In this document: piece after piece, positions 47,401-58,800 of the stretch
How positions within the stretch are numbered: the first letter of the stretch is position 1
Layout: every line of letters starts with the position of its first letter
Source: Crotalaria pallida
Lineage: Eukaryota > Streptophyta > Magnoliopsida > Fabales > Fabaceae
Assembly (NCBI GenBank): GCA_037953625.1
Contig: CM075649.1
Coordinates: 124,059,290-124,123,289 of the forward strand
Direction: 5' to 3'
Length of the DNA stretch: 64,000 bases
The notes under the pieces: generated by a model
Told to the model about the DNA's origin: nothing
Seen by the model: only the letters and a program-made list of their open reading frames with translations
Databases searched by the model: none
Program-made: the position numbers and the translations under genes

Positions 47401-48146
47401 ATGTTTTCCTCGTCAAAACATAGCTTCATACACATGGACTCTTCATAATGTGCATTGCTATAAAAAATTAATCAAAAATTGTCTACATTGTATTAAATTG
47501 AGGAAAGTGTGCACACTACTTCTTGCCCAATGCAATAAAGATTGCGGTCCCCGCTCCTCTTTTACACGGAAGGATTATTTGAAGGGTCTATTAAAAGAGT
47601 ATTTGAAGGGTCTATTAAAAGATTTTTTTAATATATTTATATTAGTTTTTTTTATTAGTTTATTATTACTTTTTTATTGTTGAATTAAGCTTCTCTTTTG
47701 GTTTTTGTTTGATTTATTTACAATTTTTAATTTTCAATTTGACATGTTTTTATTGGGCATTACAAATATATTTTGTTTTCACTTCAATTTGTGTCAAATA
47801 ACTATGATTTTTTTTTCGGATAATGATAAGTGTGTGACAAAAGTCATATTTAAATATTTAGTTTTTGCTTAAAAGTCATGTGGCTTGTTAATTATCAATG
47901 TGACGAATGTGACATGACATGTCGGCGGTCATATCATCATTTAAATGATGAAAGGATTATTTCAAAAAATTTGACCAAAGTTCAATGATTCAAAGCATCG
48001 AAAAATAGTTCAATGATCAGTTCCAAAACAGCATATAACTTCAAAGACTAAAAACTTAAATAAGCTTAAAAATAATACAAATGAATGATAGATAATGTAT
48101 CAACAACCTAAAAAACTTTATACCACTTAAACTCGCGAGTGTTATA
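47401..48146. other. Intergenic, no gene recognised
   Basis: AT-rich. A 21-bp tandem pair (GAAGGGTCTATTAAAAGA) is at 47580-47621. Nothing else supported. Confidence 0.5.
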
Positions 48147-48641
48147 CTCCCTCCGTTCCTATTTATAAAGACTTTTTCTTTTTGAACCTCACCCTTTACT
48201 CATTGGTCCCCACCGCCTGAAACAAGTCGGAAGATTCTTTCCGCTTGAAACAAGGCGGGAACAAAATAAAACATTTTTCGCCTTATGCGAGTCGTATTAT
48301 CTTCCGCCTTTCCAAAGTCGTAAATAAAATAAAGTATTCCGCCTCTCATTAGGCGGAAAACATTAAAAATTTGTCATAATACCAGAATTGCCCCTCCGTT
48401 CATTCACGTACAAAACAATAAAAATAAGAGAGGTGGAGGGTTATGGAGGGGCATTTCTGGGATTTCAACACTTTAATTCTTCCGCTTCTTAAAAGTCAGA
48501 AGTATTTCCGCTTTTAAGTTGTCGGTAATTCTTCCGCCTTATGCGAATCGATAGTTTATCCGACTTGTTTCAGGCGGTGGGGACCAATGATTAAAGGGTG
48601 TGGTTCAAAAAGAAAAAGTCTTTATAAAATACCGTTTGGAG
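48147..48641. mobile_element. Stowaway-like element with long inverted arms
   Basis: Starts CTCCCTCCGTTCC after TA. The left arm (48147-48235) and the right arm (48553-48641) are inverted copies over about 85 bp: ATAAAGACTTTTTC, TTTGAACC, CCCTTTA, ATTGGTCCCCACCGCCTGAAACAAGTCGGA. The middle repeats CCGCCT...GAGTCG-like pieces. Non-coding; the right TA is not clear, so the right edge may be off by some bases. Confidence 0.75.
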
Positions 48642-48852
48642 GTTTTATTTTCGTTCTATTTATAAGACCATAACTCAATTTCCAATAGTATTTATTTAGT
48701 ATTTTTTTTTCATAAACACTCTTATTAACTCTGCTCTTTTTTAAGTCTCAATTATGATTACAAGGATAATTTTAAAAAAGTTTATCAAAATTTCACATTT
48801 TCAATACTATTAACAAATTTAACTGCCTTTCTTGTTGAAAGAAAAAAATTAA

Positions 48853-49045
48853 CATGGGGTTGGTCAAGTGATAGCTCACTTGGTCCCTTAACCAACTGGT
48901 CTCGAGTTCGAACCTTGGGTATGGAGCAACCCCCACTGGGAGACCCCTACCGCTTAGTGCGAGTTCAGTTGGATCGGACCGGATGAGTCGGATTCTGGGT
49001 AAACCAGATTCGGGTACCGGTTGGTGTGTAAAAAAAAAAAAAAAA
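48853..49045 (+). mobile_element. tRNA-derived SINE of a second family, just upstream of mTERF
   Basis: A box TAGCTCACTTGG (48872-48883), B box GAGTTCGAACC (48904-48914), a body with GGATCGGACCGGATGAGTCGG, and a poly(A) tail at about 49029-49045. Its sequence differs from the SINEs at 28130 and 42061. No convincing target duplication was seen. It ends about 180 bp before the mTERF start codon. Confidence 0.8.
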
Positions 49046-49223
49046 TCTCTAAAAAGCCAGTGGGGAGCTTGTTTTGGTTCAATTTTGCTTGGAACGACTG
49101 TGCCTTTGGGAATACTAGAGCAACCCAAGGAAAGAGGGGTTTAGGGTTTAGTGGAAATTGCAAATCAGAGTTTGATCAAAACGACGAATTGGTGAGTTCA
49201 ATTCATTCTCTCATTCCAATCAA

Positions 49224-50348
49224 ATGCTTTATTTTCTCAGCAGAACCATTTCCCCTAAACTGATTCCTTCGCAAAACCATTTATTGTCATGGATTTCATT
49301 GAGATTCATCTCCACCACTTCGATTTCAAAAGCTCACTCTTTTACACTCTCATACCTCATTAACACTTGTGGCTTCTCTCCACAACGCGCTGCTTCAATA
49401 TCTAAGCAAATCAGTTTTGAAACTCGCAAAAAGCCTGACTCAGTGATTCTCTTCTTCAACAAACTCGGTCTCTCACAAACCCAGCTCTTAACTGTTTTTG
49501 GAACGGTACCAAGGTACCTTTGTTCTGATCCCAACAAAACTTTCGTCCCAAAGATTCAATTTTTAAAGTCCAAAGGCTTTTCTGATTCTGACATACCCAA
49601 CATTATATATAGGTGCCCTGAAATCCTCAAAAGAAGCTTGGAGAAACAAATCATTCCATGCTTTGATTTCTTCGACACTATCTTCCGTTCTAAGGATAAG
49701 CTCATGAAAGTTATTATAGGTCACCCGGGTATCCTATTTGATGTTGGCACGCGTTCGGCGCCAAATATCAGATTTCTTAGAGAAGAAGGAGTTCCTGAAT
49801 CACATATTATTAGATTATTAGAATACAAACCCGCCACGTTGAAAGCAATGCCTAAGCGTTTTAAGGTCAAAGTGGAGGAAGTGAAGCGATTAGGGTTTAG
49901 TCCTTTGCTGTTGAACTTTGTTGTAGCTCTTTATATAGTGAATAGCAGGAACAAATCCGTGTTGGTAAGGAAGGAAGATATATATAGAAGGTGGGGTTGG
50001 AGTGATGATGAAATTCGTGCGGCGTTTAGAGTCCATCCACACTGTATGGCAATTTCAGAAGATAAGATTGAGGCTGTCATGGATTATGTTGTGAACAAAA
50101 TGGGCTATGAGACATCTGCCGTTGCTAGGTATCCGGTAATGGTGTCCATGAGCTTGGGAAAACGGATTATTCCGAGAGGTTCTATTATTCAGGTTTTGAG
50201 GTCTAAGGGTCTGGTGGACCAGCTGAGCTTGAATGCAATATATAACATTAGTGTTAATGAATTCTTGGATAAATTTATATCTTCTCATGAGAGGGAAGCT
50301 GGTGAGCTATTGAAGTTGTATCAGGCTAAAATGGCTCTCTCAAGGTGA
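49224..50348 (+). CDS. mTERF family protein, organelle-targeted
   Basis: Intronless frame of 374 residues. The N-terminus (MLYFLSRTISPKLIPSQNHL ... SLRFISTTSISK) is basic, Ser/Thr-rich and lacks acidic residues, as in mitochondrial or plastid targeting peptides. From about residue 40 come the helical mTERF repeats: YLINTCGFSPQRAASISKQI, VILFFNKLGLSQTQL, PKIQFLKSKGFSDSDIPNII, PNIRFLREEGVPESHI, EVKRLGFSP, DDEIRAAFRVHP and VVNKMGYETSAVARYPV, ending in the SLGKRIIPR motif common near the C-terminus. mTERF proteins bind organellar nucleic acid and act in transcription, RNA maturation or translation. Intronless copies of this type form large clusters in dicots. The first ATG of the frame is used. 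Nothing is broken. Confidence 0.93.
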   Translation: MLYFLSRTISPKLIPSQNHLLSWISLRFISTTSISKAHSFTLSYLINTCGFSPQRAASISKQISFETRKKPDSVILFFNKLGLSQTQLLTVFGTVPRYLCSDPNKTFVPKIQFLKSKGFSDSDIPNIIYRCPEILKRSLEKQIIPCFDFFDTIFRSKDKLMKVIIGHPGILFDVGTRSAPNIRFLREEGVPESHIIRLLEYKPATLKAMPKRFKVKVEEVKRLGFSPLLLNFVVALYIVNSRNKSVLVRKEDIYRRWGWSDDEIRAAFRVHPHCMAISEDKIEAVMDYVVNKMGYETSAVARYPVMVSMSLGKRIIPRGSIIQVLRSKGLVDQLSLNAIYNISVNEFLDKFISSHEREAGELLKLYQAKMALSR

Positions 50349-52440
50349 TAAAAGAAGTGAATGAAATGTAGCAGTACTGAATTTGTCTAGCCTCTGACCT
50401 TCATGTCTTTTTGCGCTTTGCATTATTACTCACCTTTTTATTCTTATTTGCTCCTATGCAGCTCAAAAATGGCCAAGCTTTGTTGATTTTCTCTGTTGAC
50501 ATTCTTGTTACGGTTACATTTGCTGCGCCATTTCAACCTGGCTAAAATTAGTTCATATGATTATATAATATATATGACGAAATCATTTTATTGATTGTGT
50601 TTCTTAATGCCAGTACTATAAGGTTTTGTTGTTGTTCTGCATTGTATTTCTCAATGGAAAATATTTACTGTTACATATAAGAGGAAAGTTCTAGTTTAAT
50701 CTATAAGGCAATAGAGAAGAACCTAAATGAATTCTTGGATGCAATAAAACCTGAAAATATTCTGGTTGCATGTTTAAGAATACTTTTAAAGTGTCACACT
50801 TGTTAAACGCCTTAGGATGTTGATTAGAGATTGGGCCAGATCATAGGAAATATGGTATTTTGAATTCGTGTTACTGACATCGTCGTATCTAAGAAATTTG
50901 AGTATCAGTGATACAGAATAAAGAGAAACAGGCAAGAGAAACTGAAGTAGAGAGGGTGCGATATAATCTCCAGATCTTCGAGACTCTTGGATCGTCCCCT
51001 CCCCATTCATTCCTTCACTTCTTTTATAAGAAAATTCCACACCTTCTCATACAGCCCACACTTTCTCCACTGCTTTTCTTCTCTGTACCACGAGACTCGT
51101 GCCATGTAGGATGCTACTTACTCCCCTTTTAATGATGCTTACCTGAGGAGCTGATCTAGTGTTGCTCATGGAACACATCCTAACATACACTTTATTAATA
51201 GTTGGGCATCTATCCGGTATCAAAAGAACAACCATATATTATAAACATATTTTTATGATTAGCCTCCAGAGTTAGATGATTTCAAGGTTGGATGCATGTA
51301 ATGCATTTCAGATGCCTTTGGGTTAGCACTTGATAGATTTTTTTTTTCCACTGTAAAGTGTGAACGTTAGATTTTGTTGGCTAACATCAAGGTTAGTCTC
51401 TATTTATAAGGTATAGTGATTTGCGAGGTTATTAGTTCATGTATTCTATACAGTATACCCATAGGGCACAAAAGAACTAATAGAGAGGATATTCTACCTG
51501 TTTTTGTCAAATTTCTTTATGCAATGGCAAGATTTAACCACAAATATATGTTCATTAGGGGTTTGTCGTTAGCATTAGTAGGGATTCAGAATCATATCAT
51601 GGCTTTGCTCTATCTATGATAACTGCTGATTAAATTTTATGATTGATTCTGAATGGTATTTCTACAGTATATTAGCACCTTTTCTGTTTTGAATTCGCTA
51701 TAACTTAATCGGAAGAAGCATGTTATTTTCTCTATCTCTTTAAAGAAGTTAAGAACTTAGGAATTCAATTTGGTTACGTTTTACTGCAACCAAAGACAAA
51801 TTTGATGGAATTCCCTCCTCTTAGCCGACCCCACCTAGTGGGACAAAGGCTTAGTTGTTGTTGTTGTTGTCCCTCCTCTTAGTTTTATTATACCAACTCT
51901 CAGTGGTCTCTTTTAAATCTTGTTTGCTTTATCCGTTTCTGCTATGTTCTCTGCTTTCTTGTTTTTATAGAGAGGACTGGGGAGGAAGATCAAAGACTAT
52001 CAACAAGAAGGCAGGATAGAGGGAAAAAGCCTATGACTAATGATATGACATATTTAAGCTGATATGTTCAAACTTTAAAGCCTACATTATGATCTCTCTT
52101 GAGAACCTTATCTGAACACCACAAGGATACCAAAGAACAATTCTATCCCATATTTAATTCTTTCTTAAAGTACGATTACTATATGATAACATATGTAGAA
52201 GTACAGTTCCTACATGATGTCATTGTCAGGTTAGCAAAAAGGTTGGCTTCTAACTGATGAGGTGAGGTGAAGATATTCGCTACTTTGGAAATAAAAATCG
52301 GTACTCTAACTAGTTTGTTGAAACAAATTATTAATAGACGATTAAAATTGCAATAATTAAATCATCTTATATCAGCTAAATTAGTTAAACCGGGAGACAT
52401 GAAATGTGATTATTCGGATTAGTATCCGGGAAGTTAACCT
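50349..52440. other. 3' flank of mTERF and intergenic DNA
   Basis: No gene recognised. A retroposon tail (GACCCCACCTAGTGGGACAA then TTGTTGTTGTTG) is at about 51829-51870. Short frames (50786-51040 minus, 51416-51619 plus) lack domains. Confidence 0.5.
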
Positions 52441-52557
52441 GCTAGTCTGAGATTGCACTTTGCTTTCACTTTCATTGCTGAAATTACAATAATTCTTCTT
52501 CTTTGGTTCTTGAGATTGATAGATATTACTCACGTTAGTCTTAGAGAGTATGTGTCG

Positions 52558-53856
52558 TTTGAAGCCGTTAATCAGTGTCCTACGTGGATCGTTAGCACCC
52601 CAAAACGATGTCATTTGGGTGTAGCAAATTTACTTTCGTCTCTGACTTTGCAAGTTGCTTTCATTTTTGTACCTGATTCTGTAGGTTGGTTTCATTTTAG
52701 TCCTTAACATTAGAGAAATTTCACTTTGATCCTTAACTTTAACTGATGTTTGTCATGGTAGTCCTTAAGAGCAATAGTCGTTAGAATGCGTAAATTTTAT
52801 TGTCAGTTGAGATAATCAATTGTTTATCGAGTTGAAGAATGTATATCACTTTCCATGCTACAAAATTGTTACCATAGCATCATTACACAATAGGGAGGGT
52901 AATATAAAGGATTTGATGTTTAATTTTCTCTGTTTAGTCTTTCATTTTTAAAAGTGATAAAATTTTGAACTCGAAATCCTTAATCCAATTTGCAATTCTT
53001 AAATCTCGATTCATAAATTCAAATCTCAAAATCAAACTATACAATTTATAGATCGTACATGCACTTTTCAATGCTTTTATATTGGACAAACTGAAAAATG
53101 CATGTTGCGATTTTGACATTTGGATTTATGAATCAAGGTTCAGAAGTTGCAAATTGGGTTGCGATTTGGGGGTTATGGATTTCGAGTTCAAGATTTTTTT
53201 ACTTTTGGAGAAGAATAGCTAAAGAGAAAAGATAAGAACATTAACACCATTGCACCACTTTTCCGATTGTGTAATGATAATATGGTGTTTTTTTTTTTTA
53301 GAGTAAAGCATTGTACTGGTCCTCTTAAGTTATGTTGGCCAACAAGTTAGCAGTCCATGATCACCAAGTAAGTCTTTGAAAGTTTAAATGATCATCAGGT
53401 GATGTAAGTTTTAGTTCACAAACAATTCACATAGCCATCAAATAAGTAATCGTTTTAATTTTTCATGGACATATTTTTTGACTATTTTCTTCAAAGGGTT
53501 AACTTTGTGTCACTGTATTCTCAAAGAATCATATTGACATTTTACTTTTTTTTTTAAATATAGTAAGCAATGTACATTTTTAGTTGCATTGAGGATGAAG
53601 ACGCCATTGAACAATCATTGGAAAGTAAGGCTAAACAAATAATTGTTGCAAGATTAACAACTTCTAAGATGCTCCCAGGAACTAACGATAGTTAAAGTCA
53701 AGGACCAAAGTGGAGTTTTTTTAATGTTAGGGATCAAATTGAAAACAACTTACAAAGTCAGGGACCAAAATGAATTCGCTACACCAAAACAACATCGTTT
53801 TTGGTGTGTTAAAGGTCCACGTAGGACTCCCATTAATGGCTTCAAATAGCTCCTGC
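52558..53856. mobile_element. Diverged DNA element with long terminal inverted repeats (MULE-like)
   Basis: The left arm, about 52558-52765 (TTTGAAGCCGTTAATC, GTCCTACGTGGA, CCAAAACGATGT, GGTGTAGC, TTTCACTTTGATCCTTAACTT), and the right arm, about 53682-53856, are inverted copies with roughly three quarters of bases shared by eye. About 900 bp of non-coding interior separates them. Long TIRs suggest a non-autonomous MULE. Ends and target duplication were not defined. Confidence 0.55.
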
Positions 53857-53930
53857 TCCCAAGGATTAACATGGGCAAGGTTGTGAAGCTCGAGATCATA
53901 AGATCGAGAAGAGGAGGACAATAAACCAAC

Positions 53931-53983
53931 AAAGTCCAACACAGTTTGTATATGACTGGATTCCTTAAACATGATATCAAGGG
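53931..53983 (+). mobile_element. SINE copy 3, cut by the Tat element
   Basis: AACCAACAAAGTCCAACACAG...GGATTCCTTAAACATGAT matches, on the plus strand, the plus-strand complement of the 5' end of SINE copies 1 and 2 (CCAACAAAGCCCAGCACAG... GGTTCCTTAAGCATGATGTC). It stops at the B box, where the Tat LTR begins. The rest of the SINE should lie beyond the window, after the 3' LTR. AAGGG (53979-53983) is the expected target duplication. Confidence 0.7.
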
Positions 53984-54523
53984 TGTGGTAGACCGACCCT
54001 CGGTCTACCCTAAAACGCCCTCGGCCGACCAGAATACTCAATGGCCGACCAGAATTCTCATTCTGCCGGGTCACGCATCTTTGGGCCGAGCACATGCCAT
54101 AGGACCCACCCTAACGACTCTGGACCGAGTACAGGGACCTCTTCCCTTAAAGAGTCCAAGCTAAGGGCGCGTGAGCCTAGCTCGCCAACCAGATAAGACT
54201 AACCGCTAACAGGATAAGGATGAATGACTCATCCCTTATCCTATAAAGGGACACGTCAGCCCTACTGGACCTCCGTACAGGCCCATAGGGTACAACACCG
54301 CTCCCCCTATAAATAGCTGTCTCCAGCTAGGGGCTCAGGTACGTTCTTTCTCCCTAATCATACACTAGCACACACTTGTGATTAGGGAAACCCTAGTTAT
54401 CCCAACTGGATAGCTAGCATACCAACAAAATCACACAGTAACATCAGACCGTATTCTAGCTCTTAGGTCTTCCATACCCTTGAGCTAGGGTTATACTCTG
54501 AACATTGTGTCTAGGACATAACA
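53984..54523 (+). repeat. 5' LTR of the Tat element
   Basis: 540 bp, TGTGGTAG...GGACATAACA. TATAAATA at 54308-54315 is the likely promoter, with transcription expected to start about 30 bases later. Related in plan to the solo LTR at 11948-12583. Confidence 0.93.
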
Positions 54524-54569
54524 TTGGCGCCGTCTGTGGGAAACCGTAAACTGCTATTCCCACCCCAAA

Positions 54570-55867
54570 ATGGAAGAGACGCGAGGAAACGCAACATCGC
54601 GTGGCGCAAACCGCCAAGCAGGGCGAAACCATCAGAATTTGCAAGAAGGCAGTGGCAACAACGGCGGAGATCTCGATGGAAGAAACCCTTCACATCCCAG
54701 CATGCCATCAGTAAGACAAATTCCAGCCCGGAGCCACCACTCGCTCGCACGCACAGTGGTCCTTACACCGTCCATTCCAGGCAAACAAACCCCCAGAACC
54801 AAAATCCTCTTAACCCCAATCATGCCCAAAACCATGGATCAGGCCGATCCATCGACGCCCGTGTTTCTGGAGATGATAGGGATCACTCCCGTGGTCAAAG
54901 GGAGAGCCAATTGGAAGAAATCATTAAGCAACAAGCTAAGATCCTAGAACAACAGGGAAAGGCCATCGCCGATCTCTAACAGCTCCATATGCAGGCGGTG
55001 GCCGGAGGGGTGTTAGCAACTCAGCTGATCCCCCACCCAACCACCACTCTACCTCCACCACCCCCCATAAACCCAATCTTAGAGGACACATATGAAACCG
55101 ACCACACTGCTCATCCTGGCCATCCCTTCACTCCGAGAATCATGGCATACGAGACACCCTCAGCCTTTCTCGGCCCAACGAGTGTTTCCAAATATAACGG
55201 GTTAACCGACCCTTTGAAGCATATCTTGTCTTTTGAAGGAGCTATGAACTTTTACGACGGTGGAGACATGATGAAATGCAGAGCTTTCTCCATGACTCTC
55301 CAACCACCCGTCTTAAGGTGGTACTCAGCCTTGCCCAGGAACTCTATTAACTCCTGGGCAGAGATGAAGAGAGTTTTTCTGAACAGGTACACCGCTAGTT
55401 GCGTCCAGCCGAAGTCCGACCACGCGCTAGCGGGCGTTATGCAGCAGACCGAAGAGCCGTTACGGGAATATCTCTCACGTTTCCATTCGGAGGCAGGGAC
55501 CGTGCCTAACTTAGAACCAAGCTTTGCAGTCTTTCTCTTCACTCAGGGTCTCCGCAACGGAGATTTCAAAAATTCACTTGTGGGCAAACCGCCGAGGGAT
55601 ATGGCGGAGCTAAGACATCGTTCTACTAAGTTCATAAACTTAGAAGAATTCAGCAAATGGCAAAGAAACAGAGACAGAGGCGAGCGGGGAGAGCCATCCT
55701 CCCAGGGGAGATCAAGAAGAGACGAGAGAAGGGATGACAGAAGGGAAGATCAAAGGAGGGGACCCCGGGGGGGAAAGGAGATTTGGACCTCCCCGAGGGA
55801 AATTCGAGCAATACACCCCTCTCACAGTCCCAAGAAGCCAAATTTTGCAGGAAACAATGCAGACTGA
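54570..55867 (+). pseudogene. gag: gag of the Tat element, broken
   Basis: Starts at ATG 54570 (MEETRGNATSRG...), but the likely frame moves to the one open from 54524 within about 54600-54900, where both frames stay open. A TAA at 54977-54979 then stops that frame, which reopens and carries the capsid-like region to 55867 (YNGLTDPLKHILSFEGAMNF, MTLQPPVLRWYSALP, SWAEMKRVFLNRYT, RLYHSEA-like FHSEAG). A G7 run at 55767-55773 is where the frame appears to shift to the pol frame. The zinc-knuckle-like CSYHGGYGHTTDEC belongs to gag but is read in the pol ORF. So gag has two frame changes and one stop. Either this copy depends on proteins from others, or some breaks are base errors. Confidence 0.75.
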
Positions 55868-58800
55868 CCTCCGAGCGATAGAAAGACCACCCCCCTTGAA
55901 GAGAAGCCAGCGGCAAGATCGCTCCAAATTTTGCTCGTATCATGGTGGGTATGGGCACACGACAGATGAATGCACTTGGCTCAGGGATGTGATTGAGCAG
56001 TTAATCAGGGACGGTAAGTTACAGCAGTATGTCCGGGAAGCACTTGACCGACATACTCGAAGAAGAACTCCATCCCCTGACAGGAATGGTCGGCCGTCAA
56101 CCAGGCAAGCCGATCAAAACACCAACCAACAACAACCAACCAATCAGCAGCGAGTGGCCATGGTAGAGGTTGCCACGACGGATCAATCCCCGCAAAACCT
56201 ACGAGTCAACACCATTGCTGGAGGTTTTGCGGGAGGGGGAGAGAAACGGTCCGACAGAAAGAAATATATCAATCAAGTCCTTGCAGTTCACAACCATCCA
56301 ATCCGAAAGAGAACCACAAGAAGTATTCCCATTAGCTTTTCTGATGATGATCTTGAAGGGGTGATCCCGGGTCATAACGACCCTATGGTCATCACTGCTT
56401 TGATCGGTAATTACGAGGTCGCCAGGGTATTCGTCGATCAGGGTAGCTCGGCAGATATCATGTTCCTAAACCTTTTCGAAGCACTAAAATTAAAAAACTC
56501 GGACCTGACCCCCTTCGAGGGAAAGCTGATCAGCTTTACTGGGGATGCAGTGGTTCCCCAGGGACACATCCAGCTGCCAGTGACCCTCGGGAACCACCCT
56601 TCGGCGAGAACCGAGATTATCAAGTTCCTTGTAGTCGATTGCCCTTCAGCATACAATGCCATCCTCGGCAGGACATGCTTACAGGCCTTCGGCGCGGTCG
56701 TGTCAACGGTCCATCTGGCTATGAAGTTTGAAGGTACTGACAGGACTGTAGTTACCATCCGAGCCGAGCAGGAGAAGGCTCGACTGTGTTACAATGCTAG
56801 TTTGACAAAGATCAAGATTCCAGAACAAATCCAGCCAACGTTAAGTTTGAACAAGGGAAGTGTACTCTTGACGGATCTAGATGTTAGGTCCGATTTGGAT
56901 GATTCAAGACCTACCCCTGAAGGAGAGTGGGAGTTCATTGTTTTGGATGAAAAACTACCAGACAGAAGAGTGAAACTAGGAACCAACCTTCCAGAAGGAA
57001 TACGAGCAGAAATGCTCGAGCTTTTAAAGAAGAATAAAGATCTTTTCGCTTGGACCTCGGCAGACATGCCGGGGATTGATCCGAACTTGATCTGTCATCG
57101 GCTCAGTGTTTATCCGACCGCCAAACCGGTCGCCCAAAAGAAGAGAAGGGTTGGCACCGAAAAGGCGGTAGTGATAGAGCAAAAGGTATCCGAGCTCCTT
57201 TCCGCCGGGTTCATAAGGGAGGTTAGCTACTCGGAATGGCTCTCCAACACCGTTCTGGTCAAGAAATCGAATGGGAAGTGGCGCATGTGCGTCGACTATA
57301 CCGATTTGAACAAAGCATGCCCAAAGGACCAGTACCCCCTCCCCATCATCGACAAATTAGTGGACAACTCATCTGGCTACCAACTCTTATCTTTCATGGA
57401 TGCATACTCAGGATATAATCAAATCCCGATGTACCCTCCTGATCAGGAGAAAACGGCCTTCATCACTGAAAGGGCAACTTACTGCTACACGGTAATGCCT
57501 TTCGGGTTGAAAAACGCTGGCGCAACCTACCAGCGTATGATGAACAAGGTCTTCTCGGGAATGATCGGACCTACTCTTGAGGTGTACATTGATGATATGA
57601 TAGCTAAGAGTAAGAAGAAGGAGGACCATCCTCGGGACCTCGTGGCTATTTTTGATAGAATCAGAAAAGTTAACATGCGCCTGAACCCTGATAAGTGTAC
57701 CTTTGGGGTCCCAGCCGGGACCTTTTTAGGTTTCATGCTCTCGGAGAGGGGGATCGAGGCCAACCCGGAGAAATGTCAAGTTATTCTGAACATGCACAGC
57801 CCATCTAATGTCAAAGAAGTTCAAAGGCTAACTGGTCGGATGGCGGCCCTCTCCAGATTTCTCCCTCAAGTAGCCAAGAAAGCTTTACCATGGTACCAGT
57901 TACTCAGAAAAAACAAGAACTTCCATTGGAACGACTCTTGCGAACAAGCGTTTACAGAGCTCAAGCAATACCTCTCGGCCCCTCCCGTCCTCACCAGTCC
58001 TCGGGAAGGGGAAACTTTGTTTTTGTATTTGTCCGTAAGTGAATCATCTGTTAGCTCGGTCTTGGTCAGAGACGACTCGGGAACCGAGCGTCCCATCTAC
58101 TTTGTCAGCAAGGCCCTCCAGGGGCCTGAGATAAGATATTCCAGAATTGAAAAACTCGCCTTTGCTTTGGTGATTGCTGCTAGGAGACTCCGGCAGTACT
58201 TTCAGAACCACCCCGTAGTACTCAGAACAACTCAGCCAATCAGGCAGGTCCTCAACCGACCAAACTTGGCTGGAAGGATGGTGTCGTGGTCTGTTGAACT
58301 ATCTGAGTTCGACATCACCTACGAGCCAAGAAAAACTCTCAAGTCCCAGATTTTAGCAGATTTTGTTTCAGAGCTATCAGATTCTACTTATTCCAACCCC
58401 TCCCAGCCATGGAAAATTTATGTTGATGGCTCCAGCCACAATAAGGGGGCAGGAGCAGGGATAATCCTTGAAAACGCAGCTGGCATTTGTGTGGAGTACT
58501 CCCTCAAGTTCGACTTCCCCACCTCGAACAACCAAGCAGAGTACGAAGCGGTGATAGCCGGCTTGCGCATGACCCATCAAATGGGGGCGTCAGAAATTGA
58601 AGTTTTCAGTGATTCCCAGCTAGTTGTATCTCAAATCAAAGGTGAATTCCAAGCCAAAGAACCAATCCTTCAGAAATATCTAGAACAAGTCAAAGCTCTC
58701 ACAGATCTTTTTCCCCAATTCTCCATCACCCACATCCCTAGGTCTTCTAACAGCCGTGCAGATATCCTGTCAAAGCTCGCCAGTACTAAAGGACCAGAGA

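Noticed and set aside
48793..49163. Minus-strand frames of 111 and 69 codons before mTERF
   Set aside because: They run across the SINE and its poly(A) tract; not coding.
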